Of a DNA stretch of 64,000 nt, positions 34,801-39,524 are shown one piece after another; the first letter of the stretch is position 1, and each line of letters begins with the position of its first letter. The translations under genes and the position numbers were made by a program. The notes below the pieces were generated by a model. That model searched no databases and was not told the origin of the DNA. It saw only the letters and a program-made list of their open reading frames with translations. Source of the stretch: Branchiostoma floridae (taxonomy: Eukaryota > Chordata > Leptocardii > Amphioxiformes > Branchiostomatidae); assembly GCF_000003815.2 (NCBI RefSeq), contig NC_049996.1:1223246-1287245 (forward strand). Reading direction: 5' to 3'.

Positions 34801-37787
34801 CTAGACATGTACTAGGCTTTAGGCTTGATGCTGTGCTTCCGTTTGATAGATGCACTACAAACAAACGTGAAATAAATGCCAGGAATTTAACATCACCTTA
34901 AATATAATGTAGATTTTGCTCACCCTCCTGCTCTGGCTTATTGTTTTTTGTTGAAGTACGTACTTGTAATTTTTGAAACTGCTCGAGTCAAAATCCAAAT
35001 TTGCTTGAAGTTTTAGCAAATCGGGTTGAGTACTATATTTGAGGTTGATGCTCAAATGAATGGAAGAGGACTTCAAACATGTAATATTTCGTGTACATCA
35101 TTTTTTCTATAGATGAAATGTATAATGTACCTCCATTGCAAATTTGAGCAATTTTATAACTTACGGTATATATGTAGGTGATTCACACGTTTGGAGTGAT
35201 GATGCCAGGGAAATCAAATTTAAGCAAGGACATTGTAAAAATTCCTTGATTTATGCAAAATTACCCCTGGCCAGGAAAAGAGACCTAAACACCATAAATG
35301 GTGCAAAGTGTGTTCAAGATACATGTAGGTGTGCATACTTAACGTGTACTTGAGATTTCCTATTTTACATTTGCGGTAACTTGAATTTAATTAAAGGACA
35401 GGAGGCTGGCCTGAGATAGCAACATTGACAAGAAACGTGCTGTAAAAACTACGCTCAGTGTCTTTAAGAAATAACATTAAAGTATGGTCCTGATATTTTG
35501 TAAATTGTGTTCATACCAACCACTGTTCATACTCACTGATCACATACACTTAATACATAGGAATACATGATTCATACAAAAAGTGCCTTGCGTTCAATGA
35601 CAAACATTGCTATTGACCCCTGGGCCAATGATTAACCAAACCCTGAGTGAACGTCATTTACTATTGATATAATTATGACAACTTGTCATCATCATCAAAA
35701 ATATTCTTCCCCATTAACGTTAAGTTACAGATCATATAGAAGTGAAGAGTTCATCGTCCAGACAGTTTGTCGTTTACAATCTGGTAGGTTTTCTTCGACC
35801 AAGTTTGTCTCAGTTTCAATACATTTTTTTAAAGTGACATAAGGATTGCCTTATTCTTCTTGAATCCTTTCCTCAGGTTCCATGCCGGAGGAATATGATC
35901 TGTACTATGGCTTCACCAGGTTTGCTGTGGAGCTGAATGAACTGACTCCAGACCTGAAGACTGCCCTCCCACCCACCGACACAAGGTTTAGGCCAGACCA
36001 AAGGTACAGATATATGTACAAAATGTAACAACTTTCTTAGAGGGGGTGTTCAGAGAAGGGTTAGGGGAGGAGTTTTAGGAACTGACTCCAGAACTAATAA
36101 GGACTGCCCTCCCACCCACCGACACAAGGTTCAGGCCAGACCAGAGGTACAGATACATTTACAAAAGTCATGTAGCAACTGTTTAACATGTAGAGAGAGG
36201 GTTAGGGTAGGGGTTTTAGGAACTGACTCCAGAACTAATAAGGACTGCCCTCCCACCCACCGACACAAGGTTCAGGCCAGACCAGAGGTACAGATACATT
36301 TACAAAAGTCATGTAGCAACTGTTTAACATGTAGAGAGAGGGTTAGGGTAGGGGTTTTAGGAACTGACTCCAGAACTAAGGACTGCCCTCCCACCCACTG
36401 ACACAAGGTTCAGGCCAGACCAAAGGTACAGATACATTTACAAAAGTCATGTAGCAACTGTTTAACATGTAGAGAGAGGGTTAGGGGAGGGGTTTTAGGA
36501 ACTGACTCCAGAACTAAGGACTGCCCTCCCACCCACCGACACAAGGTTCAGGCCAGACCAAAGGTACAGATACATTTACAAAAGTCATGTAGCAACTGTT
36601 TAACATGTAGAGAGAGGGTTAGGGGAGGGGTTTTAGGAACTGACTCCAGAACTAAGGACTGCCCTCCCACCCACTAACACAAGGTTCAGCCCAGACCAGA
36701 GGTACAGATACATCTACCAAAGTCATGTAGCAACTGTTTGACATGTAGAGAGAGGTTTAGGGGAGGGGTTTTAGGAACTGACTCCAGAACTAACGACTGC
36801 CCTCCCCACCCACCGACACAAGGTTCAGGCCAGACCAGAGGTACAGAATGTATAATACACAAATGTCACAATGTAGCGAATGATTAGAGAGAGGGTTTAG
36901 AGAGGGGGTTTAGAGAGGGGGTTAGGGGAGGGGTTTTAGGAACTGACTCCAGAAATAGGCACTGCCCTACATCTCCGCCTCTGATTTTGGTGGGGAGGTA
37001 AAAGGCAGAGAAAGGAGAGAGATAGGCCCTCCAATACCATGCCCTAGACATAGTAGATAACAACCAAGTTGAACAATCCCTATGGCCTGGAAAAGGCTAT
37101 ATGACTACCTTTACATACTATTAGATTATTTTCCCACCATGCATTGATACCCCACAGTCTATAATGGCCGCTTGTCAACTGTGACCATTTTCTTTACACG
37201 TCTTCTGAGTCACAGGTCATCACACATGTTTGACTAGTGTTTGAAGGCAAACCTTTTCCCTTGCTAATGTACTCCAGGTTGCTGGAGGAAGGTCAGGTGC
37301 AGCGAGCGCAGAACGAGAAAGTGCGTCTGGAACAGATGCAGAGAATGAGGGAACGAGAGAGAGAAGAGGCGGGCGTGGTCTATCAACCCAGGTTCTTCAG
37401 GTGCAGTAAACTTTCTCTTTTTTTCTTAAGATATTCATTTTTATAAAGAAAATGTCATCATGATGCTTTGAACTCAGTCTGAGGATTTTTTAAACAGACT
37501 CTGGGAAAGATTTAGCCGACATATTTTCTCCCAAAAGCAGTTACTTAGACAAGCAACTGGATATGATTTTGGAAAATATCATATCCAGTTTCTTGACAAC
37601 GTGTAACTGTTTTTTGGCGTTTTTTTGTGTACCTTAATTGACGGCTCTATATTTCCTCTTTTTATCTGCATGTAGAAGATCAAAACAGGAGCAGCACCAC
37701 CATGACTCCTGGACGTTTAACAACACGTACTGGGACATGAGGAAAACACCAGGATTCTCCATGACCGAGAACATGAAACTGTGGTGA
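8459..37787 (+). CDS. Oxysterol-binding protein-related protein, OSBPL3/6/7 subfamily (whole gene, spliced)
   Basis: This lipid-transfer protein exchanges sterol and PI4P at contacts between the ER and other membranes. In order the exons encode a Ser/Thr-rich N-terminus, a PH domain ([12 protein letters not shown], then [14 protein letters not shown] and [15 protein letters not shown]), a linker with a FFAT motif (EFFDAEE) that binds VAP in the ER, and an ORD domain holding the family fingerprint EQ/VSHHPP, split by an intron. About 26 exons join in compatible phases to roughly 918 codons, close to the 880-930 of the vertebrate members as I recall them. The true start codon was not found: the first exon seen has an acceptor, so at least one more exon lies upstream. 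One PH exon is lost around the gap at 12800-12899, and the junction 12978/13641 is out of phase. Odd features are an extra 37-codon exon in the ORD and three tandemly copied splice-site regions. Confidence 0.93.
8915..9115. repeat. Second GCTGATTGGT array (six copies)
   Basis: Same 32-bp unit as the array at 8030-8388, on the 3' side of the exon 8459-8546. One copy has ATCGG in place of ATTGG. It lies in intron 1 of the ORP gene. Confidence 0.88.
9211..9398 (+). CDS. ORP gene: exon with start of the PH domain
   Basis: The acceptor is TTTTTTATTGCAG and the donor CACAAG/GTATGG. It enters in phase 1 and leaves in phase 0 (2 + 62 codons). It encodes a charged stretch ([19 protein letters not shown]) and then [18 protein letters not shown], the first strands of the PH domain typical of ORP3/6/7. 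Confidence 0.95.
9609..11150. mobile_element. 1.54-kb foldback DNA element flanked by TTAA
   Basis: The two ends are long inverted repeats. The left arm runs about 9609-10260 and the right arm about 10492-11150, with a loop of about 230 bp. The termini are AGGAAAGCATCAGAAAAT and the matching reverse complement of the right end, and TTAA stands directly outside both ends (9605-9608 and 11151-11154). The arms are GC- and CpG-rich, unlike the surrounding intron, and repeat a short open frame ([18 protein letters not shown]) as a mirror copy. No transposase is seen, so it is non-autonomous. TTAA target duplications are used by piggyBac-like and some other families. The termini do not settle which. 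It lies in intron 2 of the ORP gene. Confidence 0.9.
11247..11300 (+). CDS. ORP gene: PH-domain exon [18 protein letters not shown]
   Basis: The acceptor is TTTTCTCTGCAG and the donor CAGTCG/GTAGGT. 18 codons, phase 0 to 0. It continues the PH fold directly after GWHK. Confidence 0.95.
11348..11925 (+). mobile_element. Internally deleted mariner transposon
   Basis: The inverted termini CGAGGGGCGTGCAATAAGTA and its near-exact counterpart at the right end are flanked by TA at 11346-11347 and 11926-11927, the mariner target site. At 578 bp it is less than half of a full mariner (about 1.3 kb). It keeps the N-terminal DNA-binding part of the transposase and, in another frame, the last residues. 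The catalytic middle is gone, so it cannot move by itself. Confidence 0.93.
11531..11830 (+). pseudogene. Mariner transposase remnant (DNA-binding N-terminus)
   Basis: The open frame begins [20 protein letters not shown] and continues with [15 protein letters not shown] and RPGRPS, the paired helix-turn-helix and linker of mariner transposases. From about 11745 the frame no longer matches. In another frame the DNA reads [19 protein letters not shown] and a stop, the usual mariner C-terminus. All DD34D catalytic residues are missing. The remnant shows an internal deletion with a frame change. Confidence 0.9.
12243..12356 (+). CDS. ORP gene: PH-domain exon ([15 protein letters not shown])
   Basis: Follows CCCTGTAG and ends CTAAAG/GTAAAG. 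38 codons, phase 0 to 0. It encodes [18 protein letters not shown] and [13 protein letters not shown], highly similar to the PH domain of vertebrate ORP3. The following PH residues are not visible and must lie in or next to the N gap. Confidence 0.95.
12800..12899. other. Assembly gap of 100 N
   Basis: Exactly 100 N, a common placeholder for a gap of unknown length. It removes the end of the PH domain and the start of the next exon of the ORP gene. Confidence 0.99.
12900..12978 (+). CDS. ORP gene: partial exon after the gap (WRQNEIA)
   Basis: The visible part reads [20 protein letters not shown], the end of the PH domain (vertebrate ORP3 has YRQNEIA here) and the start of the linker. The donor TCACC/GTGAGA gives phase 2, which does not fit the next recognised exon at 13641 (phase 0). 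A very small exon of 3n+1 bases may be missing between them. Confidence 0.8.
13281..13530 (-). mobile_element. SINE relic, same family as 43312-43595
   Basis: It shares with the copy at 43312 the ordered words GACAGAGAAGA, CCCCTAGCT, AACAGTGGACCACAG, GTCCTGTCCTAAGGACTG and the tRNA-like end ACCACTGAACTAC. It is diverged. The orientation is given by the tRNA-like head at the high-coordinate end. Confidence 0.7.
13641..13752 (+). CDS. ORP gene: linker exon (Ser/Arg-rich, [13 protein letters not shown])
   Basis: The acceptor is TTTTTTTCCTTTAG and the donor ATAAAG/GTGGGC. Phase 0 in, phase 1 out, 37 codons. [17 protein letters not shown] aligns with the WLQSSEDMEKCSK region that follows the PH domain in ORP3. 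Confidence 0.88.
13784..13877. repeat. (TG)n microsatellite
   Basis: An almost pure TG run broken by short variants. The long Cys/Val and His/Thr open frames over it are artefacts of the dinucleotide. Confidence 0.95.
13899..14574 (+). repeat. Tandem array of eight partial copies of the next exon with its splice acceptor
   Basis: Copies of the intron end (GTATGTGTTTGTTACAG) plus the first 50 or so bases of the exon at 14575 start at 13917, 13998, 14079, 14160, 14241, 14322, 14403 and 14489. The spacing is 81 bp six times, then 86 bp twice. 81 is a multiple of three, so the array keeps an open frame of 146 codons at 14030-14470. Copy 2 has a TAG in that frame, and the 86-bp units break it with TAA. 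None of the eight copies has the exon's 3' part or its normal donor. Each still has a usable-looking acceptor and a GTATGT donor-like word. Confidence 0.93.
14575..14681 (+). CDS. ORP gene: coiled-coil-like exon ([19 protein letters not shown])
   Basis: This is the ninth and only complete copy of the array. The acceptor is TTTGTTACAG and the donor CTGTCG/GTAAGA. Phase 1 in, 0 out. It encodes a heptad-like helix with [16 protein letters not shown] at the end. Confidence 0.9.
14682..15308 (+). other. Intron of the ORP gene, nothing recognised
   Basis: AT-rich intron sequence without visible repeat or exon. Confidence 0.6.
15309..15470 (+). CDS. ORP gene: basic and Ser-rich linker exon
   Basis: The acceptor is TTTGTCATAG and the donor GCTATG/GTAACT. 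54 codons, phase 0 to 0. It starts [20 protein letters not shown], a basic cluster, and then has a Ser/Thr-rich tract. ORP3 has a similar basic and Ser-rich stretch here. Confidence 0.9.
15507..15600 (+). repeat. Duplicate of the preceding exon's 3' end with its donor
   Basis: The last 40 or so bases of the exon 15309-15470 plus the first 25 of the intron are repeated almost exactly, including AGTACTGGGGCTATCACAGG and the donor GCTATG/GTAACT. This gives the exon a second possible donor at 15546-15570, but the copy has no acceptor. Confidence 0.9.
15689..15758 (+). CDS. ORP gene: Pro-rich linker exon
   Basis: The acceptor is TTTGTTTGTTAG and the donor CCTCAG/GTAGGT. Phase 0 in, 1 out. It reads [20 protein letters not shown] and NISS, equivalent to the SSNPNLST region of ORP3. 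Confidence 0.85.
16252..16275 (+). CDS. ORP gene: 24-nt microexon ELNGKLEN
   Basis: Bounded by CCGAACGCAG and AAAACG/GTAAGA, phase 1 to 1. It adds eight residues and can be skipped without a frame change. Confidence 0.65.
16729..16833 (+). CDS. ORP gene: linker exon ([16 protein letters not shown])
   Basis: The acceptor is TTTCCTCTGTAG and the donor GGAAG/GTATGT. Phase 1 to 1. It encodes a Thr/Pro/Ser-rich start and then an amphipathic helix. Confidence 0.88.
16834..18507 (+). other. Intron of the ORP gene with repeat relics
   Basis: Contains direct repeats of CTAAGACGGT and GTAAGACGGT at about 16852-16880, two copies of AAAAAGCGTACC at about 17655 and 17888, and a decayed hAT-type MITE (listed separately). 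No gene was recognised in it. Confidence 0.6.
18022..18460. mobile_element. Decayed copy of the hAT-type MITE at 29218-29650
   Basis: Shares with the intact copy the words CAGGTCCAGATC..., GTAGAGTATCGGACAT, the AACTGCCTCTG region and TCCGGTTTTTCTGGACCGGT. Both termini are eroded. It ends less than 50 bp before the splice acceptor of the exon at 18508. Confidence 0.8.
18508..18584 (+). CDS. ORP gene: coiled-coil exon ([15 protein letters not shown])
   Basis: The acceptor is TTTTTTTTGCAG and the donor CAGCAG/GTACTC. Phase 1 to 0. [19 protein letters not shown] matches the HKVYFTLRSAFNIMSAERERLKQ helix of ORP3 in position and character. Confidence 0.93.
18590..18725. repeat. Short tandem repeat after the donor
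   Basis: Two and a half copies of a unit reading GGACATGCGGACAGGCTGGG...GGTCATAGGTTAGAGG. A small intronic duplication. Confidence 0.75.
18977..19075 (+). CDS. ORP gene: coiled-coil exon ([14 protein letters not shown])
   Basis: Follows TAATTTCAG and ends GATCAG/GTTAGT. 33 codons, phase 0 to 0. Aligns with NTDLKERLRRIHAES of ORP3. Confidence 0.93.
19195..19340. repeat. Possible SINE-type repeat in intron
   Basis: A GC-richer patch containing GGAGTTGGCGTCACGAAGGG and CATCCGGCCGTGAAAAC. It differs from the flanking AT-rich intron and looks like part of an interspersed repeat. No termini were found. Confidence 0.4.
19645..19767 (+). CDS. ORP gene: exon with the FFAT motif (EFFDAEE)
   Basis: The acceptor is TTTTTTCCCCCCAG and the donor GATGGG/GTGAGA. 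41 codons, phase 0 to 0. [18 protein letters not shown] carries a textbook FFAT core with an acidic/phosphorylatable lead, the site by which ORP3/6/7 bind VAP-A/B. A Ser-rich tail follows. Confidence 0.95.
20046..20124 (+). CDS. ORP gene: acidic linker exon ([15 protein letters not shown])
   Basis: The acceptor is TTTACCAACAG and the donor CATGG/GTAATT. Phase 0 in, 1 out. The Glu/Asp/Ser-rich content resembles the NEISDDDSYVSD region of ORP3. Confidence 0.88.
21124..21490. mobile_element. 366-bp MITE with about 36-bp inverted termini
   Basis: The left end AGGCCACACCAATTTAATTT continues as CTTGGTTCACGGATT. The right end is its reverse complement with one or two changes. There is no coding content, only AT-rich filler. 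The target duplication is unclear. Confidence 0.9.
23400..24330. repeat. Satellite of six units, 161-167 bp
   Basis: The marker CCAAATTTCAGGTCATTTGG (or a near variant) recurs at 23438, 23601, 23763, 23930, 24091 and 24253. Each unit also has ATATACATTTTTAGTCAAAA and CCTAAAATAACTCATTTTTG. Units differ by 10-20 percent by eye, so the array is not recent. No frame stays open through it. Confidence 0.93.
24810..24845 (+). CDS. ORP gene: possible 36-nt cassette exon
   Basis: Bounded by TTTTCCCCACAG and CTGCAG/GTTTTT (weak donor). Phase 1 to 1, reading [12 protein letters not shown]. Its neighbours join in phase with or without it, so it may be an optional exon. Confidence 0.4.
25703..25821 (+). 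CDS. ORP gene: ORD start ([17 protein letters not shown])
   Basis: The acceptor is TTTGTTTTCCCCAG and the donor TCCAAG/GTGGGG. Phase 1 to 0. [17 protein letters not shown] matches [17 protein letters not shown] at the N-terminal lid of the ORP3 ORD, which covers the lipid tunnel. Confidence 0.96.
25822..27001 (+). other. Intron of the ORP gene with a long unexplained ORF
   Basis: A 158-codon open frame at 25932-26408 has no recognisable domain and no splice context. The stretch 26400-26610 belongs to a dispersed repeat family (listed separately). Confidence 0.6.
26400..26610 (+). repeat. Dispersed repeat, family shared with 50453-50833 and 52560-52720
   Basis: Contains AGACTGATCCCATAGTCCC, AAAAACATAAAAATGCAAAT, ATCATTGGTT and TTGTGATTGACAGT in this order. 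The first two recur inside the MITE at 50453. The last three recur in reverse orientation at 52560-52720. Confidence 0.75.
27002..27121 (+). CDS. ORP gene: ORD exon ([20 protein letters not shown])
   Basis: The acceptor is TATTGTTCCCAG and the donor CGAATG/GTCAGT. 40 codons, phase 0 to 0. It contains the EPLNTLQRL(A/C)[10 protein letters not shown] signature, nearly identical to ORP3/6. Confidence 0.97.
27122..28035 (+). other. Intron of the ORP gene
   Basis: Contains a small repeat of TTGATTATCNCNGTGGTG words at 27445-27550 and GTGCACCTAA-rich sequence at 27600-27670 like that near 7640. No exon was recognised. Confidence 0.55.
28036..28173 (+). CDS. ORP gene: ORD exon ([19 protein letters not shown])
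   Basis: The acceptor is TTCATTTCCTAG and the donor GAGCAG/GTCAGT. 46 codons, phase 0 to 0. Has the conserved [12 protein letters not shown] and ends in EQ, the first two residues of the EQVSHHPP fingerprint. Confidence 0.98.
28174..28703 (+). other. Intron of the ORP gene, nothing recognised
   Basis: AT-rich. No repeat with defined ends was seen. Confidence 0.55.
28704..28767 (+). CDS. ORP gene: ORD exon ([11 protein letters not shown])
   Basis: The acceptor is GTGACCTCCAG and the donor GCAAG/GTAGGG. Phase 0 to 1. The two His of VSHHPP contact the PI4P phosphate in ORP structures. The fingerprint is complete and undamaged. Confidence 0.97.
29066..29144 (+). CDS. ORP gene: ORD exon ([19 protein letters not shown])
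   Basis: The acceptor is TTTCCTTCTCTAG and the donor CCAAA/GTGAGT. Phase 1 to 2. Matches [16 protein letters not shown] of ORP3. Confidence 0.97.
29218..29650. mobile_element. hAT-type MITE with perfect 8-bp target duplication
   Basis: The termini TAGGGCTGGGTACCGGTAC and GTACCGATACCCAGCCCTA are inverted. GTGCCTAG stands directly on both sides (29210-29217 and 29651-29658). An 8-bp duplication with TAGGGNTGGG-like ends is the mark of hAT transposons. The interior repeats AGGTCCAGGTCCGG and its reverse complement. There is no coding capacity. Confidence 0.95.
30034..30169 (+). CDS. ORP gene: ORD exon ([20 protein letters not shown])
   Basis: The acceptor is CATCCTGTCCAG and the donor CACAAG/GTAGGG. 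Phase 2 to 0. [20 protein letters not shown] aligns with ORP3 [20 protein letters not shown]. Confidence 0.97.
30170..31172 (+). other. Intron of the ORP gene, nothing recognised
   Basis: Ends in a long CT-rich tract (31020-31150) leading to the acceptor at 31172. No repeats with clear ends. Confidence 0.55.
31173..31283 (+). CDS. ORP gene: extra 37-codon exon inside the ORD
   Basis: Bounded by ACACCACCACAG after a long CT tract and by CTGCCT/GTAAGT, phase 0 to 0, fully open. It encodes [20 protein letters not shown] and then [17 protein letters not shown]. In vertebrate ORP3/6, as I know them, the flanking residues (FIK and AKYWS) are directly joined, so this is an insertion between two ORD strands. 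It may be alternatively spliced or lineage-specific. Confidence 0.75.
31452..31620 (+). repeat. Dispersed repeat (GTCAAACCTGTACTAGTGACCA)
   Basis: Starts TACAGTCAAACCTGTACTAG and carries GTGGTC/GACCAC words. A reverse-strand relative with AGTACAGTCAAGCCTATACC lies at 42440-42580. Short non-coding repeat of unknown class. Confidence 0.65.
31726..32021. mobile_element. 296-bp MITE with TA ends
   Basis: TAGCCTGGTATCCAGCCGTA at the left is matched by TACGGCTGGATACCAGGCTA at the right, a perfect 20-bp inverted repeat. The outer TA suits a TA target duplication (Tc1/mariner-like), though that is not proof. A central hairpin is built on GGTGGTTTCAAACTG and its complement. Confidence 0.93.
32149..32293 (+). 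CDS. ORP gene: ORD exon ([20 protein letters not shown])
   Basis: The acceptor is CTGTTTACCCAG and the donor ACCTG/GTAAGT. Phase 0 to 1. Begins [20 protein letters not shown] and contains LFGKWHEGL and [10 protein letters not shown]. The closest vertebrate match I recall is ORP6 ([21 protein letters not shown]). Confidence 0.97.
32294..35876 (+). other. 3.6-kb intron of the ORP gene
   Basis: An inverted pair GGCCACATTAAAAAA / TTTTTTTAATGTGGC stands about 75 bp apart at 33510-33606. TTAAAGGACA at 35392 and TGTCTTTAA near 35461-35469 could be ends of a short element, but this is not secure. No exon was recognised. Confidence 0.6.
35877..36003 (+). CDS. ORP gene: ORD exon ([19 protein letters not shown])
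   Basis: The acceptor is TCCTTTCCTCAG and the donor CAAAG/GTACAG. Phase 1 to 2. [12 protein letters not shown] and [12 protein letters not shown] are nearly invariant in ORP3/6/7. Confidence 0.97.
36004..36990 (+). repeat. Seven tandem copies of the preceding exon's 3' half with its donor
   Basis: The word ACTGACTCC of the exon (35941) recurs at 36081, 36222, 36363, 36501, 36639, 36777 and 36942, so units are 138-141 bp except the last at 165. Each copy holds about 65 bp of exon (CTGACTCC to the donor AG/GTACAG), still open and reading [14 protein letters not shown] (one copy has an N for D change and another has one extra C), plus intron with GAGAGAGGGTTAGGG. GGGTTTTAG before each copy mimics an acceptor, but such a mini-exon would enter in phase 0 and cannot be added to the mRNA without a frame change. 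Confidence 0.95.
37278..37400 (+). CDS. ORP gene: C-terminal helix exon (Glu/Arg-rich)
   Basis: The acceptor is TAATGTACTCCAG and the donor TTCAG/GTGCAG. Phase 2 to 2. [20 protein letters not shown], then MREREREE and VVYQPRFF, corresponds to RFLEEGNLEEAEIQKQRIEQ...HQPRFFR in ORP3. Confidence 0.97.
37676..37787 (+). CDS. ORP gene: terminal exon with stop
   Basis: The acceptor is TTTTTATCTGCATGTAG. Phase 2 in, TGA at 37785-37787. It encodes [19 protein letters not shown] and ends in MKLW. The family ends WVSNGTYLELRKDLGFS...VLW, so the C-terminus is complete and of normal length. Confidence 0.97.
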
Positions 37788-38427
37788 CATCATCACCCTG
37801 GCCAGTCATGTTACATGTACATCATTGTAGAGAACATGTTACATCCAGGTCTGTTCACATGTGACAATCAGGGTTCAAAATACATCCTGCATACATCATT
37901 CTACCAGGTGTAGGTAACATGTAATGTATACAGTATGACAAATTTTACATGATGATTGCAAATTTTGTCCGGTGATGTTACGTCATTGAAGGGAACATGT
38001 AACATACAGGACTTAGTTTACATGTGGACTGTCCAGTCATGTAACATCATTGTAGGGAACATGTTACATTCAGGTATGTTTACATGTGACAATCAGGCTA
38101 GGGCTAGAAATACCTTCATTTGCATACCTGGTACAGGTAACATGTAACATTAACTTATGACAGATGCAACTGACAAATGTTACCTGATGGTAACATCTTT
38201 TAATGGTCTGTGATGTTACATCATTGTAAAAAACATGTTACATTCAGGTATGTTAACATTATTGTAACAACCAGGGCTCAAAATATCTTATCTGTATACC
38301 TGTTATAGGTAACATGTATGACTACCTTCAACAGATAAATGTTATCTTCCAACACCCCTTGCAGACATGTTACATTGTAGAAAACATGGTACATTTAAAG
38401 TTTAGTTTTATATTACATGTGGAAAAT
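37788..38427. repeat. Tandem units in the ORP 3' UTR/flank, rich in GTAACATGTTAC-like words
   Basis: Diverged units of about 160-225 bp start near 37821, 38045 and 38220 with ATCATTGTA and contain ACATGTTACAT. Each carries CAGGG(C/T)T(C/A)RAAATA, the terminus of the MITE family that ends at 39524 and 63074. This stretch follows the stop codon directly, so some of it is probably transcribed. Confidence 0.8.
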
Positions 38428-39524
38428 CAGGGCTCAAAATACCTTTATCTGCAAAATTACCGACTTAAACAGTTGTGGTAAGCAAAACTCNNNNNNNNNN
38501 NNNNNNNNNNNNNNNNNNNNNNNNNNNNNNNNNNNNNNNNNNNNNNNNNNNNNNNNNNNNNNNNNNNNNNNNNNNNNNNNNNNNNNNNNNNNNNNNNNNN
38601 NNNNNNNNNNNNNNNNNNNNNNNNNNNNNNNNNNNNNNNNNNNNNNNNNNNNNNNNNNNNNNNNNNNNNNNNNNNNNNNNNNNNNNNNNNNNNNNNNNNN
38701 NNNNNNNNNNNNNNNNNNNNNNNNNNNNNNNNNCGGTGTTTGGGTATGGACATTTTAAACATGTACTGCAAAATCTACACATGACATTTTTTATACGATT
38801 TAGGAAAAATTGTCAGGTAGACCAAGGTCTTTAACCTCCTTGGGTAGACTATGTTCATGGCAGTGTTTGTATGTGAACAATGCAAAGAATTAGACTTTGA
38901 TATCACTAATTGGACAATGTCCCCATGGTGGAATTCAATTCCAGGGCTTGACAATACTGAAAGGAAAACTTTCTTGGGCAAAGATACTATTAGAAATAAA
39001 GACAGCCAAGTCTTTCAGTGTAAGATATGTTCTACCTTAGAAAGCTCATATTGTAATGAGGCAGACATGGCGGCTTGTTTATTGTCAGGAAAAGTTTCCC
39101 AGTCAAGTAGGATTTCTGACAACTTGCTTGCTTTTTGCGCAGGATAGAATCAAGCAATTTCTCAAAAGGGACGTTCCAGATTATACCAAGAAAGACAATA
39201 AGATAGACGCTGTCTGAAATGTCTGACTATATGAAGAAGGGGGGGGGCAATTTTTGTGCATACATCAAGTTTGTATGAGTTCAGTATTGACATTTTGGAG
39301 CTATTTTTCTTTTTTCTTTGACCCACCATATTGTGCAGCCTGGCTCTTGAACAAACAAACAAAAATTGTTTGGCCACCGACTTTACCTGAGCACCTGAGC
39401 CAAAAATTGTCAACACAGAACTCAAAGAGACTTGATATACACACAAGTAAGAGACACCCCCAAGGCAGGGTTTACCCGGATGTCTAAACTTCATGGGTAT
39501 TCATGGAATGTATTTTGAGCCCTG
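38428..39524. mobile_element. Possible TIR element CAGGGCTCAAAATAC...GTATTTTGAGCCCTG, spanning the gap
   Basis: The left word CAGGGCTCAAAATAC (38428) and the right end TATTTTGAGCCCTG (to 39524) are inverted repeats. The element would be about 1.1 kb plus the unknown gap. As the left word is also part of the tandem units upstream, the pairing is not certain. No transposase was recognised between them. Confidence 0.5.
38491..38733. other. Assembly gap of 243 N
   Basis: A run of N. The open frames drawn through it have no meaning. Confidence 0.99.

Noticed and set aside
35392-35469. Short element with TTAAAGGACA and TGTCTTTAA ends
   Set aside because: Only about nine bases pair at the ends and no inner symmetry was found, so it may be chance.
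36061-36960. Reading the seven exon-end copies as real additional coding exons of the ORP
   Set aside because: They would enter in phase 0 after a phase 2 exon, so inclusion shifts the frame. They also repeat a single short ORD segment that occurs once in the family.
38417-38834. ORFs of 104-119 codons over the second gap
   Set aside because: Almost entirely N, with no usable sequence.
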